From Caulobacteraceae bacterium (GTDB taxonomy: Bacteria > Pseudomonadota > Alphaproteobacteria > Caulobacterales > Caulobacteraceae), in assembly GCA_947456005.1 (NCBI GenBank), contig CANGRP010000187.1:1-5258 (forward strand): a stretch of DNA of 5,258 bases, given 5' to 3'. A model generated the notes under the pieces. It searched no databases. It was given only the letters and a program-made list of their open reading frames with translations, and was not told the origin of the DNA. The position numbers were made by a program, and so were the translations under genes. Below are positions 1 through 5,258 of this stretch, piece after piece (position 1 is the first letter of the stretch; each line of letters begins with the position of its first letter).

Positions 1-272
1 AAAATCGCTCCGCGGGCGGCGGTGGTGGAGTCGCCGGCCACCTGTTCTAGATCCTCGGAATTGACCCCGACATTGCCTACGTGGGGGAAGGTGAAGGCGA
101 CGACCTGGGCCATGTAGGAGGGATCGGTCAGGATCTCCTGGTACCCCGTCATGGCGGTGTTGAAGCAGACCTCGCCCACGGCCGAGCCGGTGGCGCCGCA
201 GCCGACTCCCTGGAGGACCGTTCCGTCCGCGAGGACCAGGACGCCCGTGACGCCGGGGAGGAGATCGCTCAT
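1..272 (-). CDS. carA: Carbamoyl-phosphate synthase small (glutaminase) subunit, N-terminal part
   Basis: The minus strand from the ATG at 272-270 encodes 90 residues beginning MSDLLPGVTGVLVLADGTVL and continues past the left edge, so only about a quarter of a protein of roughly 390 residues is present. The block FNTAMTGYQEILTDPSY followed by FTFPHVGNVGVN is the hallmark of the CarA N-terminal domain. The glutamine amidotransferase domain with its catalytic Cys/His/Glu lies outside the window. In the family, CarA hydrolyses glutamine and passes ammonia to CarB, making cytosolic carbamoyl phosphate for pyrimidine and arginine synthesis. The start is supported by a GGAG (minus strand, complement of 282-285) nine bases upstream of the ATG. 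The gene is divergent from the DUF1330 gene, with 148 bases between them that carry a terminator-like hairpin in the presumed carA leader. Identification is secure; regulation is inference. Confidence 0.95.
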   Translation of the reverse strand, partial: MSDLLPGVTGVLVLADGTVLQGVGCGATGSAVGEVCFNTAMTGYQEILTDPSYMAQVVAFTFPHVGNVGVNSEDLEQVAGDSTTAARGAI

Positions 273-307
273 GGCAGGCCGCTCCAGGGACAGGGTTGAG
301 GGCTCGC

Positions 308-339
308 AAAAAGGCGGGCGAGGATGCATCCTGCCCGCC
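308..339 (-). terminator. Intrinsic-terminator-like hairpin in the carA leader (possible attenuator)
   Basis: On the minus strand, GGCGGGC (complement of 333-339) pairs with GCCCGCC (complement of 313-319). The stem continues through a self-complementary centre (321-332), with one bulged base at 320. Five Ts follow at once (complement of the A run 308-312). This is a stem of about 7 plus several base pairs with a short U-tract, in the orientation that would stop transcription moving toward carA. No minus-strand gene lies upstream that would need a terminator, and the hairpin ends about 35 bases before the carA start codon. An attenuator or leader terminator is therefore the most natural reading. 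The U-tract is short (TTTTTG), so efficiency is uncertain. Confidence 0.6.
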
Positions 340-356
340 CTTCGGCCGTTCCGCGT

Positions 357-385
357 CTGGTAATGACTCGCGGCGGGCCGGTCAA
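357..385 (-). promoter_or_regulatory. Weak candidate promoter for carA
   Basis: Reading the minus strand, TTGACC (complement of 380-385) is followed 17 bases later by TACCAG (complement of 357-362). The -35 matches the housekeeping consensus TTGACA/TTGACG in five positions. The -10 is poor (three of six). If it is used, transcription would start near 350 and run almost directly into the terminator-like hairpin at 313-339, leaving no room for a translated leader peptide. This is motif spotting in a GC-rich background, so confidence is low. Confidence 0.25.
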
Positions 386-420
386 TGCGGCGCGCCGGTC
401 GCAGTCTGCTGGAGACCCCT

Positions 421-861
421 ATGTCCGAGACCGTCTTCATAGATCCTGACCGTGAGGCCTGGGCGATTTTCAAGGGTCTTCCGGTGAATGCGCCGATCCA
501 CATGCTGAACCTGGTCCGCCTGCGCGACCGGGCGGTCTATCCCGAGGGGCATGCGGACCGGGGGCGGGACCTTTCCGGCCTCGACGCCTATCGCGCCTAT
601 GGCCGCACCACCTCCCATATCCTCGCCCGGGTCGGAGGACGTCAGGTCTGGGCGGGCAGGCCGGAGGTGACGGTCACCGGACCGCCGTCCGAGGCCTGGG
701 ACCTGGCCTTCATCGCCGAGTATCCCTCCGCCCAGGCCTTCATCGACATGGTCCGCGACCCTGAGTACCGGGTCCTTGTGGCGCACCGGACAGCCGGCGT
801 GGCGGACTCCCGGCTCATCTGCATGTCGCCCCGGGAACCGGGCGAGGGCTTTGGAGAATAG
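421..861 (+). CDS. DUF1330-family protein
   Basis: This 146-residue soluble protein has no signal peptide or membrane segment. The block IHMLNLVRLRDRA (about residues 26-38) and the later AFIAEYPSAQAFIDMVRDPEYR (about 96-117), followed by an HRTAG..DSRLI stretch, fit the DUF1330 domain, a small alpha/beta fold of the dimeric ferredoxin-like type. The domain's biochemical role is not established, and it is somewhat longer here than the roughly 95-residue minimal form. The ATG at 421 is chosen over the in-frame ATG at 385 because GGAG at 411-414 sits six bases before it and the upstream 12 residues look unconserved. The gene is divergent from carA and ends ten bases before the HAD gene, so the two are probably co-transcribed. 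A stress or substrate-binding role would be a guess. Confidence 0.8.
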   Translation: MSETVFIDPDREAWAIFKGLPVNAPIHMLNLVRLRDRAVYPEGHADRGRDLSGLDAYRAYGRTTSHILARVGGRQVWAGRPEVTVTGPPSEAWDLAFIAEYPSAQAFIDMVRDPEYRVLVAHRTAGVADSRLICMSPREPGEGFGE

Positions 862-871
862 TTCCGTCGCC

Positions 872-1573
872 ATGGCTATCCGCATCAACACGGTCGGCCT
901 CGATGCCGACGACACCCTCTGGCACAATGAGACCCTGTTCCGGCTGACCCAGGAGCGGTTCTGCGACCTCCTGTCGGACCGCGCCGATCCCGACGTCCTG
1001 ATGTCCCGGCTGGCGGAGGTCGAGGCGCGCAACCTGCGGCTCTATGGATACGGGGTGAAGGGCTTCACCCTGTCCATGATCGAGACCGCCATGGAGCTGA
1101 CCCACGGAGAGGCGCCCGCCTCGGTGGTGCGCGAGATCCTGGCGGCCGGGCGGGAGATGCTGAACGAACCGGTGGAGCCCCTCCCGGGCGTGGAGTCCGC
1201 CCTGGCCGCCCTGTCGCAGGACTACCGGCTGGTGCTCATCACCAAGGGCGATCTTCTGCACCAGGAACAGAAGCTGGCGGCCTCGGGCCTGGGGGACCTT
1301 TTCGTCGCGGTGGAGATCGTCAGCGAGAAGACCGCCTCGACCTATTCCGCCGTTTTCGACCGCCACGGCTCCGGCCCCGGGCGCGCCGTGATGTGCGGCA
1401 ACTCGGTCCGGTCCGATATCCTGCCGGCCCTCGAGGCGGGCGCCTTCGCCGCGCATGTGCCCTATCCCATCACCTGGGCCCACGAGCACGCCGAGCCCCC
1501 GGTCAGCCATCCCCGCTTCGCCGAACTGGCCTCGATCCGGGATCTGCCGGCCTGGGTGGCGGGGCTGGGCTAG
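872..1573 (+). CDS. HAD-superfamily hydrolase (phosphatase-like)
   Basis: This 233-residue cytosolic protein carries all four haloacid dehalogenase motifs in order. Motif I is LDADDTLW, with the likely nucleophile Asp11 and general acid/base Asp13. Motif II is LVLITKGD, with Thr124. Motif III is the lysine in SEKT, Lys153. Motif IV is GNSVRSD (176-182), where the acidic residue Asp182 would help hold magnesium. The roughly 100 residues between motifs I and II are helical in character and fit a C1 cap, as in COG1011-type phosphatases of the YjjG/phosphoglycolate phosphatase kind. The substrate cannot be read from sequence. The start at 872 places motif I near the N-terminus, as usual. The nearest Shine-Dalgarno (GGAG, 853-856) lies 15 bases away inside the end of the preceding gene, so a TTG at 851 is a weak alternative. 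The gene lies ten bases after the DUF1330 gene and is probably in an operon with it. Confidence 0.9.
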   Translation: MAIRINTVGLDADDTLWHNETLFRLTQERFCDLLSDRADPDVLMSRLAEVEARNLRLYGYGVKGFTLSMIETAMELTHGEAPASVVREILAAGREMLNEPVEPLPGVESALAALSQDYRLVLITKGDLLHQEQKLAASGLGDLFVAVEIVSEKTASTYSAVFDRHGSGPGRAVMCGNSVRSDILPALEAGAFAAHVPYPITWAHEHAEPPVSHPRFAELASIRDLPAWVAGLG

Positions 1574-1590
1574 GACGGCCCCTCCGCTGA

Positions 1591-1692
1591 CCCCCTCCGG
1601 CCCGCTGCGCGGTCCACCTCCCCCTGGGGGGAGGAATTAGGGAGCCATTGCTCCCCCAAGGGGGAGCTCCGACCGAAGGTCGGTGAGGGGGG
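1591..1692. repeat. Palindromic G/C-rich intergenic repeat, complete copy
   Basis: This is an approximately 100-base element with terminal inverted repeats: CCCCCTC at 1591-1597 and GAGGGGG at 1685-1691. Inside are a 25-base core (1595-1619) shared with a second copy downstream, an eight-base-pair hairpin CCTCCCCC/GGGGGAGG (1617-1634), a second eight-base-pair hairpin GCTCCCCC-AA-GGGGGAGC (1650-1667), and a six-base-pair hairpin CCGACC-GAA-GGTCGG (1669-1683). No open reading frame in it looks real. It resembles the dispersed intergenic palindromes I associate with Caulobacterales genomes, a point from memory that was not searched. None of the hairpins is followed by a T run, so it is not an obvious intrinsic terminator for the HAD gene, although strong structure at the end of that transcript could protect its 3' end. 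Confidence 0.75.
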
Positions 1693-1706
1693 CAACGGCG
1701 TCTCAG

Positions 1707-1766
1707 CTCCGGCCCGCTGCGCGGTCGACCTGCCCCCGGGGGCTGTCGGCGGAGCCGACGAAGGGG
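1707..1766. repeat. Second, shortened copy of the palindromic repeat
   Basis: It begins with the same core as the first copy: 1707-1731 matches 1595-1619 at 24 of 25 positions, differing only by C to G in GGTCCACCT versus GGTCGACCT. After it come a perfect 12-base palindrome GCCCCCGGGGGC (1732-1743), a six-base-pair hairpin GTCGGC-GGA-GCCGAC (1745-1759), and a GAAGGGG end resembling the GAGGGGG end of copy one. The middle hairpin of the complete copy is missing. The order of parts matches copy one, but the stem sequences differ while pairing is retained. Confidence 0.65.
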
Positions 1767-1839
1767 TCTGTCCGCCTCGCAGCGCCGCCGCCAGGTCCCG
1801 GGGCTGGGCGAGGGAACAGCGCCGGTCTATCCTTGCCCC

Positions 1840-3705
1840 GTGCGGTTCGACGAAGCCTTCCTCGACGAGATCAAGTCACGCCTCCGGCCCTCGGACGTCA
1901 TTGGCCGGACCGTGAAGCTGCAGAAGCGCGGCCGCGAGTTCGTGGGCCTGTCGCCCTTCACCAAGGAGAAGACGCCGTCCTTCTACGTCAATGACGACAA
2001 GGGCCAGTTCTTCGACTTCTCGTCGGGCAAGACCGGGGACCTGATCGCCTTTCTCCAGGAGAGCGAGCGGTTGTCCTTCGTCGAGGCGGTCGAGCGGCTC
2101 GCGGCTGAGGCGGGCCTGTCCCTTCCGGCGCCTGACCCGCGCTCTGCCGAGCATGAGAAGAAACGCCAGGGCCTCTCGGACTGGATGAGCCTGGCCGCCC
2201 AGTGGTACGCCCGGATGCTGGCGGCCCCCCAGGGCGCCGCCGCCCGGGCCTACCTGGAGCGACGCGGCCTGCCGGCTGCCGACTGGGAGCGCTTTGGCCT
2301 CGGCTTTGCGCCCGCCGGGCGGACCGGCCTGAAGGACTACCTCGTCGCCAAGGGCGCCCGCCCGGCGGAGCTGGTCGAGGCGGGCCTGCTGATCGCGCCG
2401 GAGGACGGCGGCCCCCCGTATGACCGGTTCCGCGACCGCATCATCTTTCCCATCGTCGAGGGGCGGGGGCGCATCGTCTCCTTCGGCGGGCGGGCCATGG
2501 ATCCGGAGGCGCGGGCCAAGTACCTGAACGGGCCCGAGACCGAGCTCTTCCATAAGGGCCGCACCCTCTACGGCCTGCCTGAGGCCCGGCGCCTGATGGC
2601 CGCCGCCCCGCCCGACGTCGACCCGCCACTGGTGGTCGTCGAGGGCTACATGGACGTCATCGCCTGCCAGAGGGCGGGCGTCGCCGCCGTGGCGCCCCTG
2701 GGCACGGCCCTCAACGAGGAGCAGATGGACCTGCTCTGGCGGCGGCATCCCGAGCCGACCCTGTGCTTCGATGGCGACCGGGCGGGCAGGCAGGCGGCCT
2801 TCCGCGCCATGGACCGGGCCCTGCCCCTCCTGACCCCTGGCCGCAGCTTCCGCTTCAGCGTGGTGGAGGGGGGGAAGGACCCTGACGATGTCCTGCGCGA
2901 GCAGGGCGCCGCGGCCCTCCGGAGCCAGCTGTCGCGCACCACGGGCTTTTCGGAGATGCTGTTCCGCCGGGAGCTGGAGGCCGAGCCCCTGGACACGCCC
3001 GAGCGCCGCGCCGGCCTCAAGGCCCGGCTCCGCGCCGCGGCCTCACGCATCGCCGACAAGGACCTGCAGTCGGCCTATCGGGACGACCTCCTGTCCCGGT
3101 TCGAGGCGGCCCTGCCGGCCCGGGCGCCGTCTTCGCAGGGCGGGGATTTTCGGCGGAGGGGCGCGCCCGGCGGACGGAGCTGGATCGATCCGGCGCCCAC
3201 TTCCCTCGGTCGCAGCGCCGCCCGCCGGCTGGCGGCCGCCCTCGACCTGCCCGCCGCGGCCCTCATGAAGCGCGTCCTCGCAGATCCGGCCTGCCTGGAC
3301 GACCATCTGGAGTCCCCCTTCGCCGCAGGCGGCTTCGGGGAACAGGATCTCGCCGGATTGGCCAAGGAAATCATCCGGCTGCGTCTGGAGGCTGAGCATC
3401 TTGACACTCAGGGGCTCGCGCGCCATCTGGCAGGAAGAGATTTTGAAGCTCTTCTGACAGACATCGATCGGGCCGCAGCGAAATCGGGCGCGCCCTTCCT
3501 GAAACCGGATGTCTCCCTCGAGGACGCAAGATCGCAGTGGTCGCAGGCCTTCGCCCGCCTCTCGAGGCTGGCGGCCCTCGATGAAGCGTTGTCCGCCGCC
3601 AAGGGCGATCTTGGCGGGGCCTTGTCTATGGACGCCTTCTCGAGGCTGAAAGGTGAGCGCGACCGTCTGCGGCGACAGATCCGAAACTGGCAGGACGAAC
3701 CCTGA
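1840..3705 (+). CDS. dnaG: DNA primase DnaG
   Basis: This complete 621-residue primase makes RNA primers at the replication fork and is recruited by the DnaB helicase. Residues 1-95 form the zinc-binding-type N-terminal domain (EKTPSF at 43-48). The usual CHC2 zinc ligands are replaced by Ser38, Thr41, Asp59 and Ser62. The RNA polymerase core follows: YDRFRDR (194-200), FGGRAM (215-220) and KYLNGPETELFHKG (227-240). The Toprim metal site is intact, with Glu268 in EGYMD, Asp311 and Asp313 in DGDRAGR, and Asp347 and Asp349 in DPD. A linker rich in Pro, Gly and Arg (about 425-450) leads to the C-terminal helicase-interacting domain, which diverges as usual. The GTG at 1840 is chosen because MRFDEAFLDEIKSRL matches the family's N-terminus, even though no Shine-Dalgarno is near. 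GC drops to about 60% around 3361-3480 in the C-terminal domain. It lies 69 bases before rpoD, an arrangement common in proteobacteria. Confidence 0.97.
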   Translation: MRFDEAFLDEIKSRLRPSDVIGRTVKLQKRGREFVGLSPFTKEKTPSFYVNDDKGQFFDFSSGKTGDLIAFLQESERLSFVEAVERLAAEAGLSLPAPDPRSAEHEKKRQGLSDWMSLAAQWYARMLAAPQGAAARAYLERRGLPAADWERFGLGFAPAGRTGLKDYLVAKGARPAELVEAGLLIAPEDGGPPYDRFRDRIIFPIVEGRGRIVSFGGRAMDPEARAKYLNGPETELFHKGRTLYGLPEARRLMAAAPPDVDPPLVVVEGYMDVIACQRAGVAAVAPLGTALNEEQMDLLWRRHPEPTLCFDGDRAGRQAAFRAMDRALPLLTPGRSFRFSVVEGGKDPDDVLREQGAAALRSQLSRTTGFSEMLFRRELEAEPLDTPERRAGLKARLRAAASRIADKDLQSAYRDDLLSRFEAALPARAPSSQGGDFRRRGAPGGRSWIDPAPTSLGRSAARRLAAALDLPAAALMKRVLADPACLDDHLESPFAAGGFGEQDLAGLAKEIIRLRLEAEHLDTQGLARHLAGRDFEALLTDIDRAAAKSGAPFLKPDVSLEDARSQWSQAFARLSRLAALDEALSAAKGDLGGALSMDAFSRLKGERDRLRRQIRNWQDEP

Positions 3706-3764
3706 CGAAGGCGCGCCTGCGCTGCACCCTTTCGAGCTTCGGAACCCCGTCGGGTCCGGACACC

Positions 3765-3768
3765 GGAG
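3765..3768 (+). promoter_or_regulatory. Ribosome binding site of rpoD
   Basis: GGAG is followed by a six-base spacer and the ATG at 3775. It fixes the rpoD start and contrasts with dnaG, which has no comparable site. The rest of the 3706-3774 spacer shows no clear terminator or promoter, so rpoD may be read through from dnaG, start from a promoter inside dnaG, or both. Confidence 0.8.
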
Positions 3769-3774
3769 ACCTTG

Positions 3775-5258
3775 ATGAGCACCACCCCCGCCGAAACTGA
3801 AGTCGTCGACACCCCCTCGAGCGACGGCCCCCTGCTCGACCTGACCGACGCCGGCGTCAAGAAGTTCATCAAGCAGGCCAAGGCCCGCGGCTACGTCACC
3901 ATGGACGAGCTGAACAAGGTGCTGCCGTCCGAGGAGGTCACTTCGGAGGCCATCGAAGACACCTTGGCCATGCTGTCCGAGATGGGCGTCAACGTGGTCG
4001 AGGCCGAGGAGGACGCCGAGGGCGGCGAGGTGGCGGTCCGCGAAGAGACCGCCATCATCGAGACCCAGAAGGAGGCCGCCTACGACCGCACGGACGATCC
4101 GGTCCGCATGTACCTGCGCGAGATGGGGTCGGTGGAGCTTCTGTCCCGCGAGGGCGAGATCGCCATCGCCAAGCGCATCGAGGCCGGCCGCGACACCATG
4201 ATCCGCGGTCTGTGCGAAAGCGCCCTGACCTTCGAGGCCATCATGGTCTGGCGGGAGGAGCTGGGAACCGGCCGCATCCTGCTGCGCGAGGTCATTGATC
4301 TCGAGCAGACCTACGGCGGCGTCAGCGCCGCCGCCGAGGCCCTCGCCGAGAGCGAGTCCGCCGAGGTCACCGAGGACGGCGAGGCCGCCGCCAAGGCCGA
4401 GGGTGAGGAGGACGACGACGACTTCGACGACGGCGCCGGTCCGACCATCAGCGCCATGGAGAGCGAGCTGCGCGAAGGCGTCATGCTGACCCTCGACGCC
4501 ATCGCCGCCGAGTTCGACGCCTTCCGCGCCCTGCAGGAGAAGCTGGTCGGCAAGCGCCTGAAGGGTGAGGACCTCTCTGAGGCCGACCGCACCGCGCACG
4601 CCGCCGCCAGCGGGACCATCGTCCAGCACCTCAAGACCCTGAAGCTGAACAACAACCGCATCGAGGCCCTGGTCGAGCAGCTCTACGCCATCAACAAGCG
4701 GCTGGTCGGCCTGGAAGGCCGGCTGATGCGCCTGGCCGACAGCTACGGCATCAACCGCAGCGAGTTTCTCAAGACCTATCTGGGCGCCGAGCTCGACCCC
4801 ACCTGGAGCGACAAGGTCAAGGCCCTGGGCGTCCGTTGGACCAAGTTCGCCGAGAACGAGGCCAACCAGGTCCTCGCCATCCGCCAGGAGATCGCCTCCC
4901 TCGCCACCGAGTCCGGCGTGCCCATCGACGAGTATCGCCGCATCGTCCAGACCGTGCAGAAGGGTGAGCGCGAGGCCCGCCAGGCCAAGAAGGAAATGGT
5001 CGAGGCCAACCTGCGCCTGGTCATCTCGATCGCCAAAAAATACACGAACCGGGGCCTACAATTCCTTGATCTTATTCAGGAAGGTAACATCGGCCTCATG
5101 AAGGCGGTGGACAAGTTCGAGTACCGCCGGGGCTACAAGTTCTCCACCTACGCCACCTGGTGGATCCGGCAGGCCATCACCCGCTCGATCGCCGATCAGG
5201 CGCGCACCATCCGCATCCCCGTGCACATGATCGAGACGATCAACAAGATCGTGCGCAC
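3775..5258 (+). CDS. rpoD: RNA polymerase primary sigma factor (sigma-70/RpoD), N-terminal three quarters
   Basis: The frame is open from the ATG at 3775 to the right edge: 494 codons of a protein expected to be about 650 residues. Region 1.1 (about 17-95) contains GVKKFIKQAKARGYVTMDELN, the domain that keeps free sigma from binding DNA. Region 1.2 starts near DDPVRMYLREMG (107-118). The non-conserved region follows, with a very acidic tract GEEDDDDFDD (about 210-219). Regions 2.1-2.4 run from about 407 to 470, including NLRLVISIAKKY, the core-binding DLIQEGNIGLM (432-442), and the -10 recognition and melting residues FSTYATWWIRQAI (456-468). Region 3.0 begins at RTIRIPVHMIETINKI, where the window ends. 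Regions 3.1-4.2, including -35 recognition, are outside. In the family it directs core polymerase to housekeeping promoters. A GGAG six bases upstream supports the start. Codons for residues about 421-440 are unusually AT-rich for this gene. Confidence 0.97.
   Translation, partial: MSTTPAETEVVDTPSSDGPLLDLTDAGVKKFIKQAKARGYVTMDELNKVLPSEEVTSEAIEDTLAMLSEMGVNVVEAEEDAEGGEVAVREETAIIETQKEAAYDRTDDPVRMYLREMGSVELLSREGEIAIAKRIEAGRDTMIRGLCESALTFEAIMVWREELGTGRILLREVIDLEQTYGGVSAAAEALAESESAEVTEDGEAAAKAEGEEDDDDFDDGAGPTISAMESELREGVMLTLDAIAAEFDAFRALQEKLVGKRLKGEDLSEADRTAHAAASGTIVQHLKTLKLNNNRIEALVEQLYAINKRLVGLEGRLMRLADSYGINRSEFLKTYLGAELDPTWSDKVKALGVRWTKFAENEANQVLAIRQEIASLATESGVPIDEYRRIVQTVQKGEREARQAKKEMVEANLRLVISIAKKYTNRGLQFLDLIQEGNIGLMKAVDKFEYRRGYKFSTYATWWIRQAITRSIADQARTIRIPVHMIETINKIVR

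Larger units (their letters stand above)
1574..1839. other. Non-coding region between the HAD gene and dnaG
   Basis: About 60% of this 266-base gap is occupied by the two palindromic repeat copies. The remaining stretch, 1767-1839, is the immediate dnaG upstream region. Its only purine-rich stretch, GAGGGA at 1810-1815, is 24 bases from the GTG start and too far away to act as a normal ribosome binding site. A TCTATC at 1826-1831 is a possible -10 element, but no matching -35 is seen. No convincing small gene or RNA gene is present. Confidence 0.6.

Noticed and set aside
81..299. Plus-strand open frame opposite the start of carA
   Set aside because: The minus strand encodes the unmistakable CarA N-terminal domain.
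385..420. Twelve-residue N-terminal extension of the DUF1330 protein from the ATG at 385
   Set aside because: The ATG at 421 has a well-spaced GGAG, whereas the extension has none and overlaps the candidate carA promoter.
776..871. Upstream extension of the HAD protein into the DUF1330 gene
   Set aside because: It would add 32 residues of Arg/Ala/Pro-rich shadow sequence before motif I, which normally lies near the N-terminus.
815..1510. Minus-strand open frame opposite the HAD gene (231 codons)
   Set aside because: The plus strand carries all four HAD motifs, and the reverse frame has no recognisable motif.
1617..1683. Repeat hairpins as an intrinsic terminator for the HAD gene
   Set aside because: The stems are strong, but none is followed by a T run on the plus strand.
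1683..1994. Plus-strand open frame spanning the repeats and the dnaG start
   Set aside because: It runs through palindromic repeat DNA and then a different frame of dnaG, with no ribosome binding site or family resemblance.
1876..2748. Minus-strand open frame opposite dnaG (290 codons)
   Set aside because: It is fully antisense to the conserved primase core, and its composition is that of a GC-rich shadow frame.
3043..4629. Very long minus-strand open frame (528 codons) across the end of dnaG, the spacer and the start of rpoD
   Set aside because: It lies antisense to two certain genes, has low-complexity Gly/Leu/Val/Asp composition typical of the reverse frame of GC-rich genes, and shows no recognisable domain.
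5034..5041. A6 run in rpoD as a possible programmed frameshift or slippage site
   Set aside because: It reads as two in-frame lysine codons (conserved KK), the phase does not fit an X XXY YYZ heptamer, and the frame stays open with conserved protein downstream.

Overview
The window looks like ordinary chromosomal housekeeping DNA from a GC-rich alphaproteobacterium, most likely of the order Caulobacterales (Caulobacter, Phenylobacterium or Brevundimonas type). Three things point there: the DnaG and RpoD sequences resemble the alphaproteobacterial versions; a carA / dnaG / rpoD neighbourhood is common in that class; and the dnaG upstream region carries a G/C-rich palindromic intergenic repeat of a kind I associate with Caulobacterales genomes. 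No database was searched, so the genus is an inference.

Layout: (1) bases 1-272, minus strand, the first 90 codons of carA (carbamoyl-phosphate synthase, glutaminase subunit), running off the left edge. (2) Bases 273-420, a divergent intergenic region. It holds a strong hairpin plus a five-base T run on the minus strand, inside the presumed carA leader and so placed like an attenuator, with a weak candidate carA promoter behind it. (3) Bases 421-861 and 872-1573, plus strand, two closely spaced genes: a DUF1330-type small protein and a HAD-superfamily hydrolase. (4) Bases 1574-1839, a 266-base non-coding stretch. It holds one complete and one shortened copy of a palindromic repeat and then a short region before dnaG that lacks a usable Shine-Dalgarno sequence. 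(5) Bases 1840-3705, dnaG (primase, complete, GTG start). (6) Bases 3706-3774, a short spacer ending in a good ribosome binding site. (7) From 3775 to the right edge, the first 494 codons of rpoD (primary sigma factor), cut within region 3.

Functionally, dnaG and rpoD form the replication/transcription-initiation part of a macromolecular-synthesis-type cluster, and carA feeds pyrimidine and arginine synthesis. The DUF1330-HAD pair sits between them and has no evident link to either.

I found no CRISPR array, transposase, tRNA, rRNA or phage gene, and no evidence for a new multi-gene system. The points most worth a second look are: the loss of all four zinc ligands in the DnaG N-terminal domain; the terminator-like hairpin in the carA leader; the two repeat copies that keep hairpins with different stem sequences; the possible leaderless dnaG transcript; and a sharp AT-rich patch in the codons for sigma region 2.1-2.2.
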